Below, in pieces: positions 54,866 to 64,000 of a stretch of DNA of 64,000 bases. Position 1 is the stretch's first letter. Every line of letters starts with the position of its first letter. The DNA is taken from NCBI RefSeq assembly GCF_024055605.1, contig NZ_JAMXLX010000002.1:124001-188000 (forward strand), written 5' to 3'. This stretch comes from Ciceribacter sichuanensis. Lineage in GTDB: Bacteria; Pseudomonadota; Alphaproteobacteria; Rhizobiales; Rhizobiaceae. A program made the translations under genes and the position numbers. Under the pieces are notes generated by a model that was not told the origin of the DNA, made no database searches, and saw only the letters and a list, made by a program, of their open reading frames with translations.

Positions 54866-57190
54866 ATGCCGATGGACCCGATGAACGCTCCCGAAAAAAA
54901 CAAGCCGCAGCCGACGACCGCGGTCGCGGACCTCGATGAACAGGCCCTGTTTTATCACCGCTATCCCCGTCCCGGAAAGCTTGAGATCCAGGCAACCAAG
55001 CCGCTGGGCAACCAGCGCGACCTGGCGCTCGCCTATTCTCCGGGTGTTGCCGCTCCCTGCCTCGCGATCCGCGACGAACCGGAAACCGCCGCCGATTACA
55101 CGGCCCGCGGCAATCTCGTAGCCGTCATCTCCAACGGCACGGCCGTGCTCGGCCTTGGCAATATCGGACCTCTGGCCTCCAAGCCGGTCATGGAAGGCAA
55201 GGCGGTTCTGTTCAAGAAGTTTGCCGGTATCGACGTCTTCGACATCGAGATCGACGCTGCCGGCGTCGACGCGATGGTATCCACCGTCTCCGCGCTGGAA
55301 CCCACCTTCGGCGGCATCAACCTTGAGGACATCAAGGCGCCGGAATGCTTCGAGGTGGAGGCTCAGCTCCGCGAGAAGATGAACATCCCGGTCTTCCATG
55401 ACGACCAGCACGGCACGGCAATCATCGTCGCCGCCGCCATCCTCAACGGACTGGAACTTGCCGGCAAGAAGATCGAGGACGTGAAGATCGTCGCCTCGGG
55501 CGCCGGTGCCGCAGCACTCGCATGCCTCAACCTGCTGGTCACGCTCGGCGCACGCCGCGAGAACATCTGGGTCCACGACGTCGAAGGCCTCGTCTATGTC
55601 GGCCGCGAGGTGCTGATGGACCGCTGGAAGTCGGTCTACGCGCAGGAAACCGACAAGCGCGTTCTGGCTGAATCCATCGAGGGCGCGGACGTCTTCCTCG
55701 GTCTTTCCGCCGCGGGTGTCCTGAAGCCGGACCTGCTGACGAAGATGGCAGAGAAGCCGCTGATCATGGCGCTCGCCAATCCGACGCCGGAAATCATGCC
55801 GGATCTCGCCCGCGAAGCCCGCCCGGACGCAATGATCTGCACGGGTCGTTCCGACTTCCCGAACCAGGTCAACAACGTCCTCTGCTTCCCCTACATCTTC
55901 CGCGGGGCGCTCGATTGCGGCGCGACAACCATCAACGAAGAGATGAAGATGGCCGCCGTGCGCGCCATCGCGGCACTTGCCCGCGAGGAAGTCTCGGAAG
56001 TCGCCGCCCGCGCCTATACGGGCGAAACCCCGACCTTCGGGCCGAACTACCTGATCCCCTCGCCGTTCGATCCTCGCCTGATCCTGCGCATTGCGCCAGC
56101 CGTCGCGCGCGCCGCCGCCGAAAGCGGCGTGGCCAAGCGCCCGATCACCGACTTCGACAGCTATCTCGACCTGCTGAACCGCTTCGTCTTCCGCTCGGGC
56201 TTCGTGATGAAGCCGATCTTCGCGGCGGCGAAAAAGGCGCAGAAGCGGGTCATCTTCGCGGAAGGTGAAGACGAACGCGTGCTGCGCGCAGCCCAGGTCC
56301 TGCTCGAGGAAGGTACCGGACAGCCTATCCTGATCGGCCGTCCCCAGATCATCGAAGCCCGCCTCAACCGTTTCGGACTGCGCATCCGCCCGGGCGTCGA
56401 TTTCAGCCTCGTCAATCCCGAAGACGATCCGCGCTACCGTGAATATGTCGATGACTATTTCGCCCTTGTCGGCCGCGAAGGCATCAACCCGGAAGCCGCG
56501 CGCACCATCGTGCGTACCAACAACACCGTGATCGGGGCGCTCGCCGTCAAGCGCGGCGAAGCCGATGCGCTGATCTGCGGTGTGGAAGGCCGCTACGATC
56601 GCCATCTGCGCGATGTCCACCAGATCATCGGCAAGAAGCCCGGCGTTTGCGCCTTCTCGGGCCTCAGCCTGCTGATCTCGCAGCGCGGCGCGATCTTCTT
56701 CACCGATACCTTCGTGACCTACAATCCTTCCGCAGCCGAGATCGCCGAAATGACGATCCTCGCCGCACAGGAGATCCGTCGCTTCGGCATCACTCCGCGG
56801 GCGGCACTGGTCACGCACTCCAACTTCGGTTCGCGCGATTCCGAGAGCTCCCGCAAGATGCGCGAGGCGCTGAAACTCATCCGCGAACAGGCGCCGGAAC
56901 TCGAAGTCGATGGCGAAATGCAGGGCGGTTCCGCCCTTTCGGAAAGCCTGCGCAAGCGGGCCATGCCGCATAGCACGCTGACGGGCGAAGCCAATCTTCT
57001 GGTCTTCCCCAATCTCGATGCCGCCAACATTTCGCTCGGCATCGTTCGCACCATGATGGACGCGCTGCATGTCGGCCCTATCCTGCTCGGAACGGCGCTT
57101 CCGGCACACGTCCTCTCGACGTCGGTCACCTCTCGCGGCGTGGTCAACATGGCGGCTCTCGCCGTTGTCGAGGCATCCCAGCCCGACTGA
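54866..57190 (+). CDS. Malic enzyme with C-terminal phosphotransacetylase-like domain
   Basis: The 774-residue protein has an N-terminal malic enzyme part ([34 protein letters not shown], the [15 protein letters not shown] metal site, [19 protein letters not shown](P) fold) and from about residue 460 a phosphate-acetyltransferase-like domain ([20 protein letters not shown]). It decarboxylates malate to pyruvate. Rhizobia have two such enzymes, NAD-dependent Dme and NADP-dependent Tme, of equal architecture. The neighbouring luxR-luxI pair, which I recall beside dme in Sinorhizobium, leans to dme. Confidence 0.92.
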   Translation: MPMDPMNAPEKNKPQPTTAVADLDEQALFYHRYPRPGKLEIQATKPLGNQRDLALAYSPGVAAPCLAIRDEPETAADYTARGNLVAVISNGTAVLGLGNIGPLASKPVMEGKAVLFKKFAGIDVFDIEIDAAGVDAMVSTVSALEPTFGGINLEDIKAPECFEVEAQLREKMNIPVFHDDQHGTAIIVAAAILNGLELAGKKIEDVKIVASGAGAAALACLNLLVTLGARRENIWVHDVEGLVYVGREVLMDRWKSVYAQETDKRVLAESIEGADVFLGLSAAGVLKPDLLTKMAEKPLIMALANPTPEIMPDLAREARPDAMICTGRSDFPNQVNNVLCFPYIFRGALDCGATTINEEMKMAAVRAIAALAREEVSEVAARAYTGETPTFGPNYLIPSPFDPRLILRIAPAVARAAAESGVAKRPITDFDSYLDLLNRFVFRSGFVMKPIFAAAKKAQKRVIFAEGEDERVLRAAQVLLEEGTGQPILIGRPQIIEARLNRFGLRIRPGVDFSLVNPEDDPRYREYVDDYFALVGREGINPEAARTIVRTNNTVIGALAVKRGEADALICGVEGRYDRHLRDVHQIIGKKPGVCAFSGLSLLISQRGAIFFTDTFVTYNPSAAEIAEMTILAAQEIRRFGITPRAALVTHSNFGSRDSESSRKMREALKLIREQAPELEVDGEMQGGSALSESLRKRAMPHSTLTGEANLLVFPNLDAANISLGIVRTMMDALHVGPILLGTALPAHVLSTSVTSRGVVNMAALAVVEASQPD

Positions 57191-57221
57191 TGTAAGCCGT
57201 TGAATCATTGGAAAAGAATTT

Positions 57222-57242
57222 CCCCGCCACCGATTGGCGGGG
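57222..57242. terminator. Hairpin after the malic enzyme gene
   Basis: A stem CCCCGCCA/TGGCGGGG with a 5-base loop lies 31 bp past the stop. No T-run follows on the plus strand, so it is a weak candidate. Confidence 0.45.
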
Positions 57243-57344
57243 ATAATGCGCCGACGTCCCGCGCCCGATATATGCCCTAAAATTTGGCTGGACAACCGCT
57301 TGCCCTCCGCCCAATCTTGACCCATGTAATTTCAGGGTTTCAGT

Positions 57345-58091
57345 ATGACGTACCAGGGCGGATATTTCGACCTGCTGGACTGGCTTGAAAGCGAAAAGGG
57401 CGTTCGACCGCAACAGTTTTTCAGAAGGATGCAAAAGGCCTTTGGCCTTGCCAATCTGCTCTACGCCGAAGCCACCGTAACCCCCGCAGGCGTCAGATTG
57501 CACCGGCTGCACCACACCTTCACGCCGGTCCTGGTGCGTGCGGTCAGGGCTCTTCCCGACCATGTCACCCGCCCATCGATGCGGGCAGCCTTCAATGCGA
57601 TCGGCGTGCTCGACTGGTCATGGTTCGCCGACCGCACCATCGAGGCGCAAACGCTGCATCAGCTTTCCGAGGATCTCCCGATCGCTCTCCATGGCGTCAT
57701 CTATCCGCTGCCAGCGCGCGAAGGTCGCTCGGCCCTGATGGCGATCAACTCCAGCCTGCCGTCCGCGGACTGGGAGCACTACCGGCGCCAGAACGACCCT
57801 TATCTGCACGATCTCGCTGCACGATTTCATGCCGCCATCGTCACCGGTCGAACACCCCGCTCGATGTCCAGGCGGGGAAGATCCGAACTGACTGCCCGCG
57901 AACGGGAAGCGCTCACTTGGGCGGCGGCCGGCAAAAGCTATTGGGAGACATCCGTGATCCTCGGCATATCGGAACGCACCGTGCGCTTCTTCATGTCCAA
58001 TGCCAGACGCAAGCTGAACGTCGCCACCAACACGCAGGCAGTCGCGGAGGCCGTCTGGCGTGGCCTGATCACTACCACCGGCGACGAATGA
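57345..58091 (+). CDS. LuxR family quorum-sensing regulator (SinR-like)
   Basis: A 248-residue protein: the C-terminus is a LuxR/GerE helix-turn-helix (ELTAREREALTWAAAGKSY, ISERTVRFFMSNARRKLNV), and the N-terminal 170 residues have the length of an autoinducer-binding domain with GVIYPLPAREGRSALMAINS as the core strand. Several pocket residues common in TraR-type receptors are not evident. The luxI-type gene 129 bp downstream makes an AHL regulator the best call. Its position beside a malic enzyme gene recalls sinR. Confidence 0.85.
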   Translation: MTYQGGYFDLLDWLESEKGVRPQQFFRRMQKAFGLANLLYAEATVTPAGVRLHRLHHTFTPVLVRAVRALPDHVTRPSMRAAFNAIGVLDWSWFADRTIEAQTLHQLSEDLPIALHGVIYPLPAREGRSALMAINSSLPSADWEHYRRQNDPYLHDLAARFHAAIVTGRTPRSMSRRGRSELTAREREALTWAAAGKSYWETSVILGISERTVRFFMSNARRKLNVATNTQAVAEAVWRGLITTTGDE

Positions 58092-58133
58092 TCTCGAAGC
58101 CGGATCAGGCGGGCCGGAATAATAATCAAAAAT

Positions 58134-58164
58134 TGTATAGTTATACACTGTCACTACCGACAGT
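58134..58164 (+). promoter_or_regulatory. lux-box-like inverted repeat before the synthase gene
   Basis: ACTGTC-N6-GACAGT (58147-58164), an 18-bp inverted repeat of lux-box size, is adjacent to a second palindrome TGTATA-GT-TATACA (58134-58147). Both lie in the luxR-luxI gap, 57-87 bp upstream of the synthase start codon. Confidence 0.65.
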
Positions 58165-58220
58165 TTAAATTCCTACACAGTTCGGCATTTTTTCCTCTCC
58201 AACCACGGAAGGAAATCGCC

Positions 58221-58862
58221 ATGATCAGGATCATTACCGCCGCGAACCGCGAAAGCCATTCTGCCGAGATCGCCGAGATGCACACCCTTCGCAAGAAGGT
58301 CTTCCACGATCTGTTGAAGTGGGACGTCTCCGTGAAGGGCGACTGGGAGATCGACCACTACGACGCCGCCAACCCGGTCTATGTCCTCTCCTATTCACCG
58401 GAGGGCCGCCTGCGCGGCTCGCTGCGGCTGCTGCCGACGCTCGGACCCAATATGCTGGACGATACCTTTCCCATCCTGCTGGGCGACGAACCGGAAATCC
58501 GCAGCGCCTCTGTCTGGGAGTCCAGCCGTTTCTGCATAGAACCGGAGATTTCCCAGGACCGCGCCTCCAACCAGGTAACGGTGGCCGCCGCAGAACTGAT
58601 GTGCGGTGTGGGAGAACTTTGCCTCGCCTCCGATATCTCGCATATCGTCACGGTGACCGACGTCTTCCTCGAACGCATGTTCCGACGCATGGGATGCCCC
58701 GGCGAACGCATCGGGGAGCCCCGCAAGATCGGCTCGGTCTTCGCAGTTGCAGTCGGCTGGGAAATCGACACCGAAATGCTTGCCGGCATGAAGGCCATCG
58801 CCGCCATCGAAGGCCGTGTCCTGGAGGATGCTTCCGCGCTCGGCCGTGCTCGCGCCGCCTGA
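58221..58862 (+). CDS. Acyl-homoserine-lactone synthase (LuxI family, SinI-like)
   Basis: The 213-residue enzyme makes an N-acyl-homoserine lactone from acyl-ACP and S-adenosylmethionine. The invariant LuxI residues are present: Arg and Phe in LRKKVFHDLLKW, the Trp at its end, EIDHYD, the Arg of GSLRLLPT, and WESSRFCIE. The acyl chain cannot be predicted. AAGGA precedes the ATG. A lux-box-like repeat upstream suggests autoinduction. Confidence 0.94.
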   Translation: MIRIITAANRESHSAEIAEMHTLRKKVFHDLLKWDVSVKGDWEIDHYDAANPVYVLSYSPEGRLRGSLRLLPTLGPNMLDDTFPILLGDEPEIRSASVWESSRFCIEPEISQDRASNQVTVAAAELMCGVGELCLASDISHIVTVTDVFLERMFRRMGCPGERIGEPRKIGSVFAVAVGWEIDTEMLAGMKAIAAIEGRVLEDASALGRARAA

Positions 58863-59007
58863 CGCATTCCCGTTGCGCCGATACAAGGCCCGTTAACACA
58901 AATAAGTGTTCCCGGTTGGCACTTCGTCACTCGCTAATTATGGTGAGATTACATATAGGCTCATCGAATGTGAGCCAGAGTGGCACGAAGCGGACCGGGG
59001 ACACGAT

Positions 59008-60054
59008 TTGCAGCGCGGCAAGAAAATATTTCTGCTGGCATTCGCCGCCGCGCTGGCGTGTCAGCCTATTGCCGCCCACGCCTCGGCTTTATGCGGACAA
59101 CTGCGTGATGGGCTGACGAACAGCAGCCAGATCATTGGGAACAGCAGCGAATTCCGCCGTTATTCCAGTGCCATAGCCCGCCAGAACATCGAGATTCGCA
59201 AGACACGTCAGGATATCCGTCGCCTGCATTGCGACACCTCCGCCATCGTGGTCATCCGCGCCGACGGCGGCAACGATTGTTCGGATCTTTCTTCCGCCCT
59301 GACCAGAATGGAGGAGAACAGGCGCGACCTCACCGCCCGGCTGGAAGCACTGCGCAACAGCGGCCCGGACGAGGCGACCAAGGCGCGCATTCTCGCCGCC
59401 CTTGACGCAAACGGCTGCAACAACGAACCGCCCGGTAACGCTGAAGCCGCCGGGCAGCAGCTTTCCACCCCCCAGGAGGAAACTGATAGCCGCATGACCG
59501 CCGCACTGGAAGGCACCACGGCCTACGGCAATCTCCGCACGCTTTGCGTCCGTACCTGCGATGGGGGCTTCTTCCCGATCTCGTCCAACACATCGCCAAT
59601 GAACTTCCGGCGAGATGCCGATACCTGCCAGCAGATGTGCCCGGGGGTCGAGACGGAACTCTACTACCACTCGATGACATCAGGCGAGAGCGCCGATATG
59701 GTCTCGACCCAGACCGGCCGCCCCTATCGCGAGCTTCCGACCGCCTTTTCCTACCTGAACCGGCCGACCGGCGAGAAATCCGCCTGCGAATGCGATCTCG
59801 GCGCCTATTACTCGAAGATTCGAGAAAACAGCGCGACGCTGAATGTTCCAGACGACAAGTCTGCCGTCATCGATATGAATCCGAAGGTGCCCGCCACCGC
59901 GCCAGCCCAGCCGGTTTCGTCGCCCCCCGTCGAGCGACCCTACAACCCAGAGGACAGCAAGATCCGGCGTGTAGGACCGGCCTTCCTGGCTCCCGACCTC
60001 GGCAATCTCGACCTCAGGCATCCGGCAGCACCCGGACCGCAGCCTCTCCAGTAA
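59008..60054 (+). CDS. DUF2865 family exported protein
   Basis: A protein of about 348 residues with a signal peptide (KKIFLLAFAAALACQPIAAHA, mature from about residue 25). The mature part has a helical Arg-rich region, then the Cys-rich DUF2865 domain (LCVRTCDGGFFPIS, CQQMCPGVETELYY, CECDL). The cysteines likely form disulphides. The C-terminus is Pro-rich. Function unknown. I start at TTG 59008 with a GGGGA site; the frame runs further upstream to 58906 without coding signal. Confidence 0.78.
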   Translation: MQRGKKIFLLAFAAALACQPIAAHASALCGQLRDGLTNSSQIIGNSSEFRRYSSAIARQNIEIRKTRQDIRRLHCDTSAIVVIRADGGNDCSDLSSALTRMEENRRDLTARLEALRNSGPDEATKARILAALDANGCNNEPPGNAEAAGQQLSTPQEETDSRMTAALEGTTAYGNLRTLCVRTCDGGFFPISSNTSPMNFRRDADTCQQMCPGVETELYYHSMTSGESADMVSTQTGRPYRELPTAFSYLNRPTGEKSACECDLGAYYSKIRENSATLNVPDDKSAVIDMNPKVPATAPAQPVSSPPVERPYNPEDSKIRRVGPAFLAPDLGNLDLRHPAAPGPQPLQ

Positions 60055-60067
60055 CGAACGGAATACA

Positions 60068-60106
60068 AAAACCACCGGTTACACGGTAACCGGTGGTTTT
60101 GTTTTT
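60068..60106. terminator. Strong bidirectional terminator
   Basis: A perfect 14-bp stem AAAACCACCGGTTA/TAACCGGTGGTTTT with a 5-base loop is followed by GTTTTTT on plus and TGTATT on minus. It separates the convergent DUF2865 and chemoreceptor genes. Confidence 0.92.
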
Positions 60107-60122
60107 TCACGTTGAACCGCAC

Positions 60123-61994
60123 TCAGGCGGCGCGGGAAACCACGCCTCGAACGGACTGTTCCAACAGTCGGAACTGATTGACCTGACCGGCCAAGTCTTC
60201 CGCCTCCTGCGCCAGCTTATGCGCGGCAGCGCTCGTTTCCTCAACCATGGCCGCATTCTGCTGGGTCACCTGATCCATCTGCGTGATTGCCGCGTTGATT
60301 TCTGACAGACCCGTCGACTGTTCATGCGCACCGGTAACGATGGCCCTTATATCGCCATTGATTTCCATGACATTCGCCTGGATCAGGCTCAGAATGTCAC
60401 CGGACTGATTCACCAGTGAAACGCCACTGCTGACCGCTTCGTTCGATTTCTGGATAAGGGCAGCGATTTCCTTTGCCGCGTTGGCCGAACGCTGGGCAAG
60501 TTCGCGGACTTCCTGAGCGACGACGGCAAAGCCCTTGCCCGCCTCGCCGGCGCGGGCAGCCTCGACGCCGGCATTCAAGGCCAGCAGGTTGGTCTGGAAA
60601 GCGATCTCGTCGATGACGCCGATGATCTTGCCGATCTGGGAAGAACTCTGCTCGATATTGCCCATCGCCTCGATCGCGCTGTGGACGATCTGGTCGGACT
60701 GTTCGGCACGACGGTTCGCCTCGCCTACCTTCCGGCTTGCGCTATCGGCGATGGCGGCAGCATTCTTCACGGTAATGGTGATCTGGTTCAAGGCGGCAGC
60801 GGTCTGCTCGAGAGCGGCGGCCTGCTGCTCGGTGCGCCGGGCGAGATCGTCCGAAGCGGAACGCATTTCCGACGAACTGGAGCGGATCTCGTGCGAAATG
60901 CCGGTAATGCCGGCCATCGCGGCCTGCAGCTTGCGGGCGGACTGGTTGAAGTTATCGCGCAGCCGATCATATTCACCATCGAGATGCGTATCGATACGCG
61001 CCGTCAGGTCCCCATGGGCGAGACTATCCAGCGCTCCGGCCAGCGCATCCACGGCCGCCTTCGTGCGTTCAAGCTCGGCCATGCGTTCAGCCTCATTCAT
61101 CGACTGCAACTGCTGCACTCGGTCACGATTACGCTGTTCCTCCAGCTGAGCATTCCGGCGCGCGATCAGGTTTTCCCGGAAGTTCTGGAAAGAGCGGGCG
61201 AGATCGCCGATTTCATCGACCCGCTCGGCGCCAGCCAATTCGACATCGCTGTTTCCGTCTGCAAGCGCATTCATTGCCGCCGTCACGCGATTGAGCGGAG
61301 CGAGCAGGCGACGGGAAACGAAGAAGGCCAGCAAGGCGCCGCACCCGATCATCACGACCCCGAGTGCGGCAAGCGTCAGCGCCATGGCTTCCGCTTTCGT
61401 GTGCGTCGCCGCGATGTCTGCGTCGGCCTTTGCATCCTCACGGGCAACGATCGCACCGACAATCGAACTCGTGGCTTCTATTTCCTTCTGAAGGGCATCG
61501 GAGAAGCCGTCAAAACTGCCCATAAGCTTGTTGCCCTCGGCAGGACCCGCGGCAATGTAGGCATTGGCCATGGCAATTCCGCCCTGGTGGAACTCTTCGT
61601 AACGCTTGGTCAGCTGAGCGATGGCCGGAGCCAGTTCGGGAGCCGACAGACTGCCCGCCAGCACCTCGATCCGTTCCGCCTTCTGGTGAAGTCGCACGGA
61701 TTCCTCCTCCGCGAGCTGGAAACCGTCATCGAGACCATCGAGAGCCTGTGTGGCGGAAATATCTGTCAAGGCTTCCTGCGTGCCCACGATCGCGAGTTCC
61801 ACCTCCTTCTGCAGCGAAATGAGCTCGCGCAGCTGAAGATCGACCTTCCGTTCGTTGTCGTAGAGACTGATGAGAGAGTTAAGCTGCTGTTGTCCCGCAA
61901 TATCGGAAATGGCGAGGACCGCCGAACTCACCAACACGAGTCCGGCAATGGCGGCGGGTACCGCCCTGCCGAGGCGAATGCGCAAAAAATACAT
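60123..61994 (-). CDS. Methyl-accepting chemotaxis protein
   Basis: A 623-residue receptor with an N-terminal TM helix ([20 protein letters not shown]), a four-helix-type periplasmic sensor (about 30-190), a second TM ([21 protein letters not shown]), a HAMP domain ([20 protein letters not shown]) and the cytoplasmic signalling domain with the hairpin [21 protein letters not shown]. It controls CheA activity for taxis or a related pathway. The ligand is not predictable. CTGGAGA precedes the ATG. Confidence 0.93.
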   Translation of the reverse strand: MYFLRIRLGRAVPAAIAGLVLVSSAVLAISDIAGQQQLNSLISLYDNERKVDLQLRELISLQKEVELAIVGTQEALTDISATQALDGLDDGFQLAEEESVRLHQKAERIEVLAGSLSAPELAPAIAQLTKRYEEFHQGGIAMANAYIAAGPAEGNKLMGSFDGFSDALQKEIEATSSIVGAIVAREDAKADADIAATHTKAEAMALTLAALGVVMIGCGALLAFFVSRRLLAPLNRVTAAMNALADGNSDVELAGAERVDEIGDLARSFQNFRENLIARRNAQLEEQRNRDRVQQLQSMNEAERMAELERTKAAVDALAGALDSLAHGDLTARIDTHLDGEYDRLRDNFNQSARKLQAAMAGITGISHEIRSSSSEMRSASDDLARRTEQQAAALEQTAAALNQITITVKNAAAIADSASRKVGEANRRAEQSDQIVHSAIEAMGNIEQSSSQIGKIIGVIDEIAFQTNLLALNAGVEAARAGEAGKGFAVVAQEVRELAQRSANAAKEIAALIQKSNEAVSSGVSLVNQSGDILSLIQANVMEINGDIRAIVTGAHEQSTGLSEINAAITQMDQVTQQNAAMVEETSAAAHKLAQEAEDLAGQVNQFRLLEQSVRGVVSRAA

Positions 61995-62160
61995 GACGTC
62001 TCCAGAAGAGATATGACACCCGTTTGGAAGCGGAAGGCCTGTTCATCCGGCGAGGATCTATTGCGTCATGCAATGGCAACCACCCTTACGTTACGAGAGG
62101 ATTAGGTCGCAGCGCTTAATGTTTGTTAAACATAAGGAACTCCTGGCGAACCATTTTTGG

Positions 62161-63103
<943 letters not shown>

Positions 63104-63159
63104 GTGAATGGTTTTACAGCAAGCGGGCCGCCACGCAAACCGCCGTTTGCGACAGGCCC

Positions 63160-63993
63160 TCAATCCTTTGCGGGAAAGTATCTGATATAGGCAAACTCGT
63201 CTCCATCCGGCGACCAGCTCGGCACATTGATCGTCCCCTGACCGCCGAACAGCTCAAACAGTGTTTCGAGGTTGCCACCATCCATGTCCATCAGGCGCAT
63301 CCGGACGTCAAGATCACGCGGATGATCGAAGACCTCCGGATCGTAGGAGATCAGGACGACCTTGTCGCCCTTCGGCGACGGATGCGCAAACCAGTTGCCG
63401 AAATTGTCGCTGGTCAATTGCTGCAAATCGCGACTGTCAGGGCGTATCCGCCAGATCTGCATCAGGCCCGTGCGGCTCGAATTGAAATAGATCCACTCGC
63501 CATCGGCGGACCAGTCAGGACCGTCATTGCGCCCCTCTCCAAAGGTCAGGCGCGTCTCGACGCCACCCTCCACCGATATTGTGTAGATATCGAAGATCTG
63601 ATCGCGGATACCGCAATAGCTGACGAAACGGCCGTCGGGCGACCATCCATGCCAGTAGGACGGCAGATTTTCCGTTATCTGGCGCGGCGTCCCACCCTCA
63701 GCCGGCATGATGTACATGCAGGTCTTGCCGTGTTCCACCTTGTCACACAGCATGATGAACCGGCCATCCGGCGAAATGCCGTGATCGTTATTGCAGCGGG
63801 TGGCGAAACCCGTGTCGATCTGCCGTGGCTCCTCGCTGCCGTCGGGCGGCAGGCGATAAAGCAGGCCGTCGCTGTTGAGCAGCAGGTAGCTGCCATCGGG
63901 CGACCAGTTCGGCGCCTCGATCAACCGCTCCGTCTGCCAGACGACACGGTGCTCGCGTGTGCGGATATTGAAGATCTCGAGCGAGCTTCGCAT
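63160..63993 (-). CDS. TolB-like beta-propeller protein
   Basis: A 277-residue protein built of PD40/WD40-like blades: repeated WSPDGSYLLL, ISPDGRFIML, WSPDGRFVSY, WSADGEWIYF and WSPDGDEFAY motifs, about six in all, as in the propeller of TolB. No signal peptide is seen, so it is probably cytoplasmic. Ligand unknown. The ATG at 63993 is close to the window end; an AGAGGA site is visible, so the gene is probably complete. Confidence 0.82.
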   Translation of the reverse strand: MRSSLEIFNIRTREHRVVWQTERLIEAPNWSPDGSYLLLNSDGLLYRLPPDGSEEPRQIDTGFATRCNNDHGISPDGRFIMLCDKVEHGKTCMYIMPAEGGTPRQITENLPSYWHGWSPDGRFVSYCGIRDQIFDIYTISVEGGVETRLTFGEGRNDGPDWSADGEWIYFNSSRTGLMQIWRIRPDSRDLQQLTSDNFGNWFAHPSPKGDKVVLISYDPEVFDHPRDLDVRMRLMDMDGGNLETLFELFGGQGTINVPSWSPDGDEFAYIRYFPAKD

Positions 63994-64000
63994 GTCCTCT

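Noticed and set aside
54665..57325. Minus-strand ORF of 886 codons opposite the malic enzyme gene
   Set aside because: It is a shadow of a well-supported enzyme; its sequence is Asp/Arg/Val-rich as expected of an antisense frame.

Overview
The window is GC-rich chromosomal core DNA from an alphaproteobacterium, almost certainly a member of the Rhizobiaceae. The supporting evidence is the gene content and order: purL-bolA-grxD, icd/alaS/recA/cckA, folP-folB-folK, a GPR/RgsE-type growth-pole protein, an alphaproteobacterial LexA box at recA, and a luxR-luxI pair beside a malic enzyme gene. I see no insertion sequence, prophage, CRISPR array, rRNA or tRNA. Genus and species cannot be fixed from the sequence alone.

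Layout. 1-2.4 kb: end of purL, bolA, a small basic protein, the monothiol glutaredoxin grxD and a Bcr/CflA efflux pump. 2.5-6.8 kb (minus strand): two tandem inositol-monophosphatase-family genes, ttcA, glsA and rpsD. 7.2-10 kb (plus): a TerC membrane protein, pepT and a DUF1810 gene. 10-16.7 kb (minus): a HerA-like ATPase, a CNNM/CorC-type protein, a DUF1127 gene with an unusual leader, murI, trmJ and two related exported proteins. 16.9-21.7 kb: icd, a GST, an AraC/GyrI regulator cut by an in-frame stop, and a SulP transporter. 21.8-31.5 kb: alaS, recA with a LexA box, the pseudouridine catabolism genes psuK-psuG, a LuxR-family regulator and the cell-cycle kinase cckA. 31.7-40.3 kb: a FliO-like protein, dksA, sixA, ycjX-ycjF, an exported protein, folP-folB-folK and a DUF922 protein. 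40.4-48 kb: a candidate small RNA, a [2Fe-2S] ferredoxin, a degenerate HPt protein and the 2018-residue polar-growth protein. 48-52.4 kb (minus): an Mla-type lipid transport operon. 52.4-64 kb: an LpxH-like phosphoesterase, a TetR regulator facing a small lipoprotein gene, a malic enzyme, the luxR-luxI quorum-sensing pair, a DUF2865 protein, a chemoreceptor, bluB under a cobalamin riboswitch, and a TolB-like propeller protein.

How it works together. Most genes are housekeeping: translation, folate, purine and cobalamin supply, cell wall and envelope lipid homeostasis. CckA sits in the same window as the growth-pole protein, whose upstream region has a paired TTAA-N6-TTAAC inverted repeat that could link it to CtrA control. 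This link is inference. The most unusual items are non-coding or small: a CCUCC-loop RNA with its own terminator, a 36-codon ORF ending inside a hairpin ahead of a DUF1127 gene, a perfect 18-bp palindrome filling a promoter spacer beside a tetR gene, and the nonsense codon in the AraC regulator.
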